64,000 nucleotides of DNA from Welwitschia mirabilis (Eukaryota > Gnetophyta > Gnetopsida > Welwitschiales). The DNA is taken from the NCBI GenBank assembly GCA_051453625.1, contig JBOZIK010000001.1, positions 139,744,445-139,808,444 of the forward strand, written 5' to 3'. The stretch's first letter is position 1, and each line of letters opens with the position of its first letter. Positions 1 to 10,641 of this stretch are shown here, piece by piece. The notes under the pieces were generated by a model, which made no database searches, had not been told where the DNA came from, and saw nothing but the letters and a program-made list of their open reading frames with translations. Made by a program: the position numbers and the translations under genes.

Positions 1-884
1 TTCACTCTTATTTTAGTGTCACATTCTTAGACCTCGGTTGTTATTCCTGGTGACCTCCCTCTAGAGGACAGGATAACCATGCAATGCATCTAGTGTCTTT
101 CCAATGTTCATAATCCTACACGTATATGCTATGCTTGTAAATTCATCTTGAGTATGGATGATTGGGAAGGATTGATACATAGAGAAATTTTAATACTTTA
201 AGTATGATACAATAGAGCAATTAACTAGAATGTACGGAGGGAAAAATGAATGTTCTTTGCCTGCCTCTACTCGATGTCATTAGAGGTTTATATGGTGGTG
301 AAAGCAAGGAGGCAATCTCATAACTTATATATACAATAATGTCACTTATTGGGAAACTAATCCTATAAAATCCCTATCCTACATATTTAAACTGTTATGT
401 AAGAAACCCACTTACTAATGGACACATGCATTCTAGGGTAAAGCAGAAACTGCACTTCCTCCTCATCATCAAAAACTAACTATCATATTGAGCTTGGCTA
501 TCATTGAAGGGCTATGCTTTAGAGAAACCATTCCCTACCTTGTAACTTCACCTATAACTTTATACATGATTAGAACAAGACTAAGGAACATGATGCACTA
601 CCTAGAGAATGACACGGATCCGATGCCTAGATACCCAGAACCAGTGCTATCTGCACCTGGAATATGAGACTCCGCAAATCACATAGAAATTACATTATCT
701 CGATACAACATAATGTGAGTGAGCATATATGTGTTGATAAAGGGTGTTCCACTATCAATAATGGAAAGGGAAGGGAAGGGAATAGTGTGGGTTATAGGCA
801 TAGGTTTACTTATAGCCGGGTGATAAACTTCACTCATTAGGGCTTAGTAGCAGATCTGAGTGTATGTTGTCGATTGAGATAAGC
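1..884. other. Unassigned sequence left of the first LTR
   Basis: No protein motif, RNA gene or terminal repeat could be recognised on either strand. Base composition is less AT-rich than most of the window and a few CpG remain, for example near 614-620 and 818. A GGGAA-type purine run (about 765-783) is the only simple-sequence feature. The block could be an old LTR or the flank into which the neighbouring element inserted. Confidence 0.4.
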
Positions 885-1205
885 ATGACACGATAGCCAT
901 ATTAGATTACTAAGTTAGCATTACCTATTCAGTAGCTCCATAGCCTTATTGTAATGTTATTGTAGCCAATGTTAGGGGGATGACATGTGGGACAATAATC
1001 AATTCTTTGAGTTTTTATTTCTAATCTTCACTCTAATCTTTTCATGGTTGAATTCTTACTCTTATGAATGAAAATACAGTTATTAACATCATAATTGAGG
1101 TATTGTATTACATCATGATAAAGTTCCTGAAAATAACTAAATTAAGTTCTTATTATTGCAAAACATCATTAATTACACTATTAAAATATGAGAAATTGGT
1201 ATTGC
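885..1205 (-). repeat. 3' LTR (left copy) of the minus-strand element
   Basis: Positions about 940-1204 align with 10,375-10,641 at roughly four-fifths identity by eye. Shared anchors are AGCTCCATAGC, ACTCTTATGAATGAAAATA, AAAGTTCCT and CATTAATTACACTATTAAAA. On the minus strand the repeat would begin near TACCAATTT, compatible with a TG start at the right-hand copy. The left limit is uncertain because similarity fades between 860 and 940. Confidence 0.6.
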
Positions 1206-1454
1206 AACATAGCCCTTCATCTAGTGTTTTATCAGTTCCTTGGTAAACAAAGTGAAAGCGGAATTTGTAATGACAATTTAATAGGGAAGAAAAACCTCAA
1301 AATCTAATTATGATAAAATCGTTTTGCATGTTTAGGCATACTAACAATTAAAATACAGAAATCATCATGAAAGTAAGCATCATATAAATATTAACATGAG
1401 TTAAAAAACAATATGCATGAGTACATATAGACTACATTAGAAATCATGAGTACC
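1206..1454. other. LTR-to-accessory-ORF junction, nothing recognised
   Basis: AT-rich sequence between the left LTR and the accessory ORF. The polypurine tract of the minus-strand element should lie here, next to the LTR. No clear purine run survives, so I cannot place it. Confidence 0.3.
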
Positions 1455-2500
1455 TATGTGGAAAGGACTAGAACTCTATCTTTATATTACCATCTCTCTT
1501 ACCATCTATCTCTCCATGTGGCTCAACAATAGGCTCCTTGATGTCTGGGAAGTATTAAGAGATGTGCTCCCATAAGTTGGATGTAGTCTCATCATGATGG
1601 ACATGAATTACCTTAGAGATATACATTGAAGTATCTTATTGAGCATCTATCAACTCTTTATGGTAGCTCTACCCTTCTCCTTTATAGCTTGAACATAAGT
1701 CTTCAATTAATCAAGTCATGTGGTAGTATGAACACAAGAGTCCTCTATCTAAGAAAACAACTTGACATGAAAATCCTTCATCTGAGAAGATAGCCTCTAC
1801 TCCATACCTCCCAATAATGTTATGAGCTAATCAAGTGTTATATCTTAAATTGCCTAGGGTTATTTAAGAGGAGGTGGAGGTGGCTGAGCTATAGGGCCTT
1901 ACTAGAAGCTAGTGGAGCCACACCTAGGATCTCTATCCTTAGTCTTCTAAAGCATGAATTATTAGCTAAAATATGGACTAAATGAGGAGTATCTACTGGG
2001 ATAAGCATCTCGAACCATGGTAGTAGGAAGGCGAATAAGTCAAAGTTACCTCTCACCAATCATCACCTACATGATATGGTAACTCTAGCTGAAGAAAATA
2101 TTCTCATCTCTCTTATTTATCTCCATTAAGATTGACTTTTTCTCCATCTTTGGAAAACCCTATAGTTATTGCAATATGCTATAGCTAGATGTAGATATGA
2201 TGTCCTCTTATTGTAGCCCTGATTTAATTATATTATAAACTATTACCCCTGGTGGCCACAATGGCCTTAAAGGTCTAGTAGAATTGAATGATTTTCACCT
2301 CATAATAGGAGCTAAGAGCATATAACAACTAGCCCCAAATGCTCAGTTCCTCTAGTGCATAATCTAGATAAGGCTCAAGTCTTTGTATATAATTTCCAAA
2401 GTGCATCTCTTTTTGGTAAATGGTAAAAGTAAGGCTATTTCTCCATTTTTGTAAAATAGCCTCTCATTCTCATTGTTTTACTACTTAAGTAGTGACAAGA
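1455..2500 (-). pseudogene. Accessory ORF between pol and 3' LTR (Pro-rich plus coiled-coil)
   Basis: Read on the minus strand, this stretch keeps a protein-like frame broken mainly by TAG/TAA at probable Gln positions. A run of five prolines (about 1,871-1,885) is followed by a heptad-like segment with LGGMEQRLSSQMKDFHVKLF (about 1,760-1,825) and further charged or hydrophobic alternation to about 1,600. That suggests a variable domain, a Pro-rich hinge and a coiled coil. It lies downstream of integrase on the same strand, where Athila/Tat elements often carry env-like or extra ORFs. The function of such ORFs is generally unknown, and I cannot identify a catalytic domain. The start and the N-terminal part are not resolved. 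Confidence 0.45.
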
Positions 2501-4880
2501 TATGTGTGGGTTCGAGAGGATGATGCATCTATGTCACTAAATTAAGAGAACCATAACATAGATATGTACCATTTAAAAGGAAATGTAAAAATATTTATAC
2601 CTTATTTTCTAGATAACCAAATGCTCTCCCATAAGAACCAAAGTGTAACTATCGTAACAAGGATTATTTTAACATCTAATATGGTAAAAACTACCATACA
2701 TTGAGTGCATAACAAGTGAAAAACTCCAAAAGAGAGAAAAATAAAATTTTAAAAGAAAATACTCATAACTCTTAATCTAGAAAATGAAATTTAATTCCAA
2801 AAGTTTCTAAGTGTAGATCAGCCAAAAAACAGGTGGGTGTGGAGATAAATAATTAGATGTGGTCTAGAATGAAAGGAATAAGCAAAATTAAGAATTTTAA
2901 ACCATAAGAAAGTGGAAGAATTACCTCATTATGTTGGAATGTAATTAAATTACATTGATCTAGAAATTTCGATGGTTAAAGATGAGTGGAGCACTTGAGA
3001 GAAACTAGAGGATATGAGTTACATGAAGACAAATTAAAAAATAAGGAAGAAAAAGGCTTATAAGGAGATTTTATCTTAGTGTCATCCTTTGTTTCATGGG
3101 AATGACATGAGCCATGACATATGTATCACTCTTATGGTTGTGTAGATGATCATATAAAAATCTTAAGGGCTCTATTAATCATCATGCCCACTATTGTTGG
3201 GATGATCTCTAAGATGACATGTTTTCTCAAATTAGATCTAGCTAAGATGTGGAAATTAGGTCATATTCATGTGGTACATTATGATGATCAATTTAATTAT
3301 TATGAAAGCTAAAGTTATGCCAAATAATTATAAAAATATGAATGTAGAAGAGGCAAAACCTAAAAATTTTAATTAAATTAGGCTCAATCTTAATAGAAAA
3401 TTATAGATATAAGATGTATGCTCTATCAAGGATCTAGTGGAAGCAATCAATTTTCTCAATTGGTCATAAATCCTATTTGAAGGGGCTTAATGGGAAAGTC
3501 CATGAAAATTTAATGTTTTAAGTGATTTTTGAGTGTATATCTCATCTAACTTCAAGTGATTTCATGTTTTCTGACTAAGTTAAGGATAATGATCATGATT
3601 CATAAGCTAAATTTACAAGAGGATGAGAAGTGCTATCATATCCTATGTCATGGAGATGATAATGGGGATGACATTCTTTAGAAAAGAACATGCAAAATTA
3701 AGGCTAATCCTCAGTTCAAGGATATTAGAAAGGGTTTAGAAAAATTAGAAAAATTAGAATAATTAAGATGAAAATTACTTGGGAGGTGCTTAAGGCATAA
3801 TAACTAGAAAGTAAATACCATTTATGCAAAAATTAGAAGATGTAATGTACAATTTGAGCCCTAGAACATGTTTCAAAATGTTTTTCAAAACTAGCAGTTG
3901 AATGATAGAATGCATAAAGTTCAAGATGGATAACTATACTTAAGTAAAGGATTAAACCAATAAGAATTTTAAGAACAATGTGATTTGGTTTTGAGAATTT
4001 CGACCTAACTATTAAAGTATGAAAGAAATGAATATAGATAACATGAAGAAGGGTCCATTTTATTCTAGGTGCCAATCTACCAAGACCCATATAGGATATT
4101 AGACTAATTAATATGAAAGATATGCATAACATAGTGCTTAAGGATAATAGATTTAGAATTAAGTGATTATAAAGAAATGTTCATAAGGTACCCATGGAGA
4201 TTTTTAATGCTTTTTATTTTCCTTCTTTCTTTCTTTTTTTTCTTTCTTTCTCTTTTTCTTCTTCCCCCCTCTTCCTACTATTTTTTTTCTTTGGTTTTAT
4301 TTTAGAGAGAAATAGAAATATTTAATATTAAGAAACACTATTCTTCATCGTGAAGGAGGTGCAATCACTGCCATAAGAAAAAGGATCTATAGGTAAAAAC
4401 CCAATCATAGCCAAGTATCCCTTGGGTGAAGTCTCCACCACAGCTACCATATCACACTACCAAAAAAGAATGGACTTGGAAGCCAACTGTTCGTCTTGTG
4501 TGCTTGTAGTAGAATACCATAGAAATAAAAAAATTTCTTTTTCTTCTAAAGGTAATTACACCTTTACAATGAGGTACTTGATGAGAATTAAGGGTTCATA
4601 GGCATTTAAGTACCTTGAGTTTGGATAAAAGCCAAACTCATCACTTGTTAAACATCATAAATCATACTAATAGAGCTTTGTTCATGCTAAGGATGATCAA
4701 TTATTCTAAGAAATCTTAGATAGATTATGTTAAGGAGTCATCTAGATAATCACAAATGGAAGGGACTTCTTTTTTTAAAGGAAAGGATCACCTAACTCAA
4801 CTACTTCTATCATGTTTACTAAGTAAGAGTAATCATCAGGTGATTAATAATGCTTTAAACATTATCAATTTACCTTTATT
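2501..4880 (-). other. Unassigned internal region of the minus-strand element
   Basis: This should hold the spacer between integrase and the accessory ORF. The minus strand has a 99-codon open stretch at 3,833-4,132 rich in Ile, Leu and His, but it matches no family I know and may be chance. A pyrimidine tract at about 4,217-4,290 (purine-rich on the coding strand) is the only striking sequence. The tract could be an internal polypurine tract or simple repeat expansion. Confidence 0.3.
4217..4290. repeat. Polypyrimidine tract (TTC/CTTT-rich)
   Basis: An uninterrupted stretch of C and T with TTTC-type units and a run of six C runs through here. On the minus strand, the sense strand of the surrounding element, it is a long polypurine tract. 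It is downstream of integrase but about 3 kb before the 3' LTR, so it is not the normal priming tract. Simple-repeat expansion is the modest explanation. Confidence 0.6.
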
Positions 4881-5900
4881 ATTTTTTGAGTTTTTAGGTT
4901 AGAAATATCAATGAAACCATTGGAATGCATCTTCTCAATTAGATATGGGCCTAATCATCTAGAAGTTAATTTATTGTGAATTAAATGAACTCTAGCATTA
5001 AGAAGTAAAATACGCTAGCTAAGGTATAAGTTTTTATGCATAAGATTTTTATGATATTCGAATTTGGCTTTGGATTTAACTCTAAGTTGGTGGTGAAGAG
5101 CCTATATTCTCTTTTCATCAAGTTGGTTTAATTGGATTAAGCACACTTGAAGATTGTTATCATAAGGAAGAAAGTTAAGTTGATGGATTATCTTATAAGA
5201 ATTATAACACATATCGATTGGAAGCATACATGTTTCTTCATAGATAAGTTCATAAGGAGAGAAACCCAAATAATTACATCAATTTATATAATAAGTCTAA
5301 AGGACATCATTAAGATGGAGTACCCATGATTTTTAAGACTTGTGAAAAAGTTTTAAGAGTACTTTCTTGATCTATTGATTAGCATTTTTATCTTTCTCAT
5401 TTGATTGGGATGATAAGATTTAAATATTCTATGTTTAATACTAATTAAAAATAAGAGTTTTTTAAGAATCTTATTGATAAAGTGAGTACCTTAATCAAAA
5501 ATAAAAATCTTAGGAAATCCAAATCTTTAAAAGATATTTGATCTAAATAATTAGTAAAAATTGTTTGCATCACAAGTCTATATAGGTATGACTTTAATCC
5601 ATTTTGTTACATAATTAACCACCACTAAGATATAATGCTTTCCACATGAAGGGGGTTTGAGAGGACCTATAAATTTTATACCTCAATAATCATAAGGTAC
5701 ACATTTTAATATAGTTGTAAGAGGCATGTATTGAGTTTAAGAAAGACCTCTAGATTATTGACAAGAGTCATACTTTTTAGCAAAGTCAAAGGCATCTTTG
5801 AATATAGAGGACTAAGAGAATCTTAAATGTAAGATTTTCTTGATAATATTTTGATCCCTAAAATAACCTCCACAAGATCTACCATGATAAATAATAATAA
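4881..5900 (-). pseudogene. Integrase relic, Athila/Tat-like
   Basis: Integrase joins the cDNA copy to host DNA. On the minus strand the remains are, in order: the H2C2 zinc-binding region (5,895-5,690), with a CGGYF-like segment and a KKYDSCQ-like ending; the first strand of the catalytic core (5,682-5,599), reading GIKFIGPLKP and ending in YVTKW where the family has WGIDFxGP; and a long C-terminal stretch (about 5,300-4,881). The latter contains LSPYELIYEETCMLPIDM, where the family has a YxLVxGKxCHLPVELE motif, and ends in LGPYLIEKM. The invariant first Asp has become Lys and stops interrupt the frame, so it cannot be functional. The DD(35)E middle part is poorly preserved. Confidence 0.75.
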
Positions 5901-6324
5901 TATTTTTTTATTCCAATTTGGAATACATTTTCACATGAATTAATCTTTTTATTGTCTATATAGATCAGGTTCAATCATCTGTAGTCATCTATTCTATGGA
6001 GGAAGGATTTTTATTAATTTCTATTCCAATGTAAAGATGTTTTGAGTGTGATACGATAATTTATAATATCAGTGTATCAAAGAATAAGTTATTTTAAAGA
6101 CACTTCATAAAATTACTTAATTATGAAAAGTTGTTTGTCTAGGAAATATTCATAAATAGGTTGATTAAAAGAATTGGGAAAAGTATCTTTAGAAAGATGA
6201 TTAACTACTATATTTTGTTTTCTTACTTTATTCACTATAATTAAGTTGAATAATTATAATAAAAGTATCAATCATATAAGGCATGCATGAGAATATTTCT
6301 TTGTCATTAAATATCTAATGCTAG

Positions 6325-6650
6325 CATGATCTATATAAACATAAGTGTGGAAACCAAGGAGGTAATATCAAATTTTATCTAGATAAAAGATATTTTCTAT
6401 CATATTCTTTTTAGCAATTGTATAATTAAGTTAAGTTTTAGAAACAATTTTACTAATATAGCTTGTTACTTTTATCCCTTTCTAATGTGTTTATCCTAAT
6501 ACTCCACATACAGTAAGATTACTAGTATCACAGATTAGCTTGAAGGCCTTATTCTAATCTAGTACTAATTATGGGTTCATTAGTAATGGCATTTTTAAGT
6601 TTTTAAAAGGCCTATTAGTGATAATCATTTCACTCATACTTAACATATTT
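6325..6650 (-). pseudogene. RNase H relic of the minus-strand element
   Basis: RNase H removes template RNA during reverse transcription. Minus-strand frames give FKNLKMP (about 6,600), then CDTSNLTVCGVLG (6,536-6,496) where Athila/Tat elements have a CDASD..VGAVLG motif. These are followed by an NYTIAKKN segment in place of NYTTTEKE, and by YIDH (about 6,340) in place of YTDH. The catalytic Glu of the TEKE motif is lost. It follows directly from the RT relic, as in normal gypsy pol. Confidence 0.75.
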
Positions 6651-6659
6651 CTCTAAGAG

Positions 6660-7375
6660 TTGATGAAGTAATTTAAAAATGTTTTCATATCCTTCTATGA
6701 ATCTGTGATAAAATCCACAATGTTCTCAAAATGATCGAAGTTGTTTTACATTAGTAAAAGAGGAAATATTTTTAATGACATCATTTTTTTATGTATCCAT
6801 TTGTATGCCTCTCATTAAAATATGATGTCCTAAGATTATCCCTTCATTGACCATAAAATGGCTCTTTTCCCAACTAAGGTAAAGTATACTCCCAATACAT
6901 CTTTTTAAGACTTATGCAAAATGAGTTAAATTTTGGTCTAAAGAATCTCCAAAGACTAAAAAATTATACATGAAAATTTTGATAGATTTCTCTACAAGAT
7001 CAATAATAATTTTCATCATAGCATGTTGAAAGGTACCTAGATTATTGCATAAACCAAAAGGGATTCTTTTAAGAGCATAAGTACCAAAAGAGAAAGTGAA
7101 AGTAGTCTTTTCTTGAACTTTGTTTATAATACATACTTGGATATATCCATTATACCCATTAAGGAAATAGTAGAATGCATGTTATTGTATTCTATATAAT
7201 ACTTTCTTTTTCATTACTTCATTAAGTCTTCGAAAATCTATGCATACTCTTCACTTAACATCTTTGCTAGGTACAATTGTTAATGGGATAATCCACTTAC
7301 TATTCCTTATAGGGTAAATGATGTCAGCATCTAAATGTTTAATGATATCATCTTTAACCACTTGTTTTAATGCTA
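6660..7375 (-). pseudogene. Reverse transcriptase relic, Athila/Tat-like
   Basis: The fingers and palm of a gypsy RT are readable on the minus strand: KHLDADIIYPIRNSKW (7,360-7,300), RVCIDFRRLNEV (about 7,255-7,220), FLNGYNGYIQ (about 7,170-7,135), YALKRIPFGLCN (7,080-7,045), then IFMYNFLVFGDS (about 6,980-6,945). The last corresponds to the catalytic box, with MYN replacing MDD, so both active-site Asp are lost. The following GIILGHHI and HFMVNEG segments are standard for the thumb. Few frameshifts are present, and stops sit where Gln is expected. Confidence 0.82.
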
Positions 7376-8400
7376 GATTTAGATGTCTTTAGGGTTGTCT
7401 TATGGATTTTGCATTATCCTTTAGGTATATCATGTGTTAAATAATATGTTATGGAATCAAAGATAAGTCCTTGTGATTCCATGTAAAAGCTTTAAATTTA
7501 GATGTGAGAAGTGATACTAAGGCTTTCTTAGCTTTGGGTTAGAGATGACTACAAATGATAAATGGATTTTTATATTTTTTATTAATAAATATGTATTTCA
7601 ATTCCTCTAAGCTCCTTCAAATTCATTTTAAAGTTAACTCCTTCATGTCTTTGAGGGGTTGCATAACCATTTATATCAAAAGTTATTTCCATGAGTTTTA
7701 CTTCTTCTATGAAATGGATTTTGATGTTGTTAAATATTTATTCCATCAAGGATTCCATAGTAATATCAAGTTGATAAGGATTGCTGGAATTAAGACTACT
7801 TAAAATTGTGGAGAATTCCTTCATATCATCAAAAAGAGTTGGTTGTTCAAGGTTAAGGGCCTTCAATTCGAGTGAATAATGAGCTACAAACATAGTTGAT
7901 GTAATACCTTTATTAAGATTATAATTTAGATCCCTTGTGTCTTTTTCTGCTACATTGAAGACCTAAAATTAAATGTTTTTATTACCCATGTAAAGTTCCA
8001 TGATTCTAGTGCTAGTGTCTATAATGCAATGGATAATAGCGTGAAAAGCTCTATATAAAAAAAAAAAATAAGAACCTCAATTGTGATTAATTTTGATAAT
8101 TATGATACCTATGGAATAATAGGTTTCTTCTCTTTAGATAACCAAATCTTTGATAATTCCAATAGGTTTTCTTAACATTGAATCAGCCATTTTCAAGACA
8201 ATATTTATTGGTTCAATTCACTTTTATAATTCAAACTTTTTGCAAATATGTATGGCCATGATGTTCACACTTGTAGCTATGTTAATTAGAGCTTTTTTAA
8301 ACTTCTTGTTTGATTCTAACATTGCACTAATTATTTTTTCCCCTAGATCTTTAAATTTTGGACACTTTTACAATACCAAGTTGGTCATAGATTGAGCTAA
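7376..8400 (-). pseudogene. Protease and protease-RT linker relic
   Basis: Retropepsin-type protease releases the polyprotein parts. The minus strand reads INIATSVNIMA (8,287-8,253) where Athila-like elements have a DLGAS.N.MP active-site loop, so the catalytic Asp is now Asn. Flanking KFEL, MADSMLRKPIGIIKDLV and IIDTSTRIMELY segments follow the family. From about 7,870 to 7,376 the linker reads LTSKFKAFTWNHKDLSLIP, which corresponds to the conserved stretch before the RT in this lineage. It contains several stops. Long open stretches on the opposite strand here are shadows. Confidence 0.65.
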
Positions 8401-10329
8401 AAATGCTTTACTTAGTAATGTTCATTTTTGCTTTATTTTACAAAGGTCTTTCCATACTTTGGCATGATTTAGATTTTCTTGAATTATGTGCCAAAATGAT
8501 AGTATGCCATTAACATCTTTTATAATGGTTTTAATATATTCATCATATGTTGGATTAGAGTTGAATCTATCTAGGATTAGAGTTGAATCTATCTAACCAA
8601 GAGATAGGATGTTTTCTTGTTTTCTTCAATGATTCATCCCTATTTATTAGAGTAGCAGTAGAAGGAAAGTGTGTTTCATCAAGGATTTCTAATTTTCATC
8701 TTCATTTCTTTGAGGTCATCATTTTTAAATGGCTATTGAAGTGTAGTATTAGTGCCTATTTGGGTGACCAACTTCTAATCTTTCTTCACATCATTTGGAT
8801 AAGGTAAGATATTGGAAGGTAATATGCCTTATGGTCTTGAATTATTTCTTTTAAATTTTTTTTTCACATTGATAATGTCACCTTTTCTCTTTAAAATATG
8901 ATGGAATTCCCTTAATGACCTAAGAAATCTATCTTTTAACTCAAAACCATTATAGGTAATCTCTAGGATTACATTTAAGCATAAGGAATAAAACTAATAA
9001 CTGAGAGTAATTTTTCTTCTTAGAATATTTAGTTAAGATCTAATAAAAGATACCAAAAGGCTTCTTGCTATGTGGTAATCCTTTTAGATTACACAAGATA
9101 CAAGAAGGTAGACCTAGCAAGGAGGTAATTTTAAATGAAAAAGAGAATAGGCAAAGAATAGATAATTTATAATAAAAAGGATACACAACACAAACAATAA
9201 GTAAAAACAATGTCTTATCTTCTAAAGATGAATAATCTTACTTGGATAGGGGTAGATCTTAGAGATGATCTTGCCTTTGATAAAACGATAAGTAGATATC
9301 TTTAGGTAATGTCCTAAAAGCAATTAGATTACACAAAGAGGTATTAGATGTAAACTAAAAGTAAATAGATGAAATGATAAAAGAAACTGAATCTACTTAC
9401 TCTTGATTTATTGCATTTGATATCTTGTTTTGATGCTCCCTCATAATGGCACTAAGATGTTGGTGGCCTAAATTTTACTTTAAAAGTAGTCAATTCTAGA
9501 AATAATGTAATTACAATTAGACTTACTATAGAATAATTCAACCAATGAATGTCATAATTTTAATATCATAAAGAAGCATACTAATCAAGTATATAATTAT
9601 AAAATAATAATCATTTTATTTTTAGTATAATGCATTTAAAATATTTTGTATTTTGTTATGCAAAAAGGTAGAAGAACAATCAAACTATTCTAATAATGCA
9701 ATGCAAAATGAATGAGAAATGAAGAATGCAATCTATGATAACTAATTTCTGAGTTTTGGTCATTCAAACTGAGCTCTTATGTTATGTATTAAATCAGAAT
9801 TAATTTATTAAAAATATTAATCAAATAAAACATCAAACATAAGAGAAATAAGATAATTTAGAAAAAGGAGACATTTTATTTAATAAATTTAATGTCTTAC
9901 AAACACCTTAGTAGGACAACAAATTCTCAATGATAAAGACATAGCCTAATCATCAAGAATGATCTCTCCTAATATAAAATGAACTTTTGATGCCTTGAAT
10001 GCCTTTTTCACCAATCATCAAATGTCAAAATATGACTAAATGAGGTCAAATAAGGGTTTATATTACTTTTCTAAGGTGGCTATAGGTATAGAAGATCAGT
10101 ATAGGCAAAGAAAGATCATTAGGAATAAAATAGACCTTAATTAACTTGGTTAAGAAGAAGTTATGATACTGTTGTATTACTATCATCATTAGGACAACAT
10201 ATGGTACAACACCCCTTCATCATCCAATCACAGACCATCACACTAGCAGATTGTTAGTGTTTGAGTTTAAATTATAATGGATATGTTGACCCCTATGTCA
10301 TGTGGACACATAGGGCATGATAGACATGT
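8401..10329 (-). other. Presumed gag and leader of the minus-strand element
   Basis: By position, between the protease relic and the 5' LTR, this should hold gag and the untranslated leader. I found no zinc knuckle and no continuous frame. A stretch at about 10,186-10,206 resembles, on the minus strand and weakly, a decayed tRNA-Asp-type primer-binding site. That match is too poor to rely on. A perfect 22-bp tandem duplication lies at 8,552-8,595. Confidence 0.35.
8552..8595. repeat. Perfect 22-bp tandem duplication
   Basis: A 22-base unit beginning GGATTAGAGTTGAATC occurs twice back to back with no mismatch (8,552-8,573 and 8,574-8,595). The host element is heavily mutated, so a perfect pair suggests a duplication later than most of the decay, or an assembly error. 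Confidence 0.85.
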
Positions 10330-10641
10330 CATATCACCAAGTCATCATCACTTCATCTTTGCCTAGTCAGCAGCTCCATAGCTTTGTTACAGTGTTATTA
10401 TGGCCTATGTCATGGGGATGAAAAGAGGAACAACATTCAATTCTTTAAATTTTTCTTTCAATCTTCACTTAATTTTACCTTGGTTTTATTCCTACTCTTA
10501 TGAATGAAAATATAATGATTAAGATCATAATTAAGCTATTGTGTTACTTTTCAATAAAGTTCCTAAAATTAACTGAATTGAGTTCTTATCCCTTATAAAA
10601 CATCATTAATTACACTATTAAAATATGACAAATTGGTATCA
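10330..10641 (-). repeat. 5' LTR (right copy) of the minus-strand element
   Basis: This is the partner of the repeat at 885-1,205. The right edge GGTATCA (10,635-10,641) reads TGATACC on the minus strand, a good LTR start with the canonical TG. The left edge is uncertain because similarity becomes patchy left of 10,370. Confidence 0.6.

Larger units (their letters stand above)
885..10641 (-). mobile_element. Degenerate Athila/Tat-like Ty3/gypsy element, minus strand
   Basis: Two related repeats in direct orientation bound a minus-strand series of relics in gypsy order: protease (about 8.37-7.98 kb), linker, RT (7.38-6.66), RNase H (6.6-6.3), integrase zinc finger and core (5.9-5.6), integrase C-terminus (5.4-4.88), then an accessory ORF (2.5-1.45). 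The RT spacer and RNase H wording resemble plant Athila/Tat elements, not chromoviruses. The reading frame holds over long stretches, with stops mostly at Gln or Arg positions and a few frameshifts. The outer LTR limits are approximate and no target duplication was identified. Alternatively the two repeats could belong to a different element into which this pol inserted, but order and spacing favour a single element. Confidence 0.65.

Noticed and set aside
1196-1220. Plus-strand primer-binding site TTGGTATTGCAACATAGCCC after the left LTR
   Set aside because: It would imply a plus-strand element, but the internal coding is on minus and the same GGTAT follows the right repeat, where a primer site has no place. 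It is better read as the LTR end.
3121-4132. Open stretches of 63 (plus) and 99 (minus) codons
   Set aside because: Neither has a motif or biased composition beyond AT-rich background. They are kept only as a note in the unassigned region.
7555-8807. Three plus-strand open stretches
   Set aside because: The minus strand carries protease and linker motifs of the Athila-like element across most of this interval.
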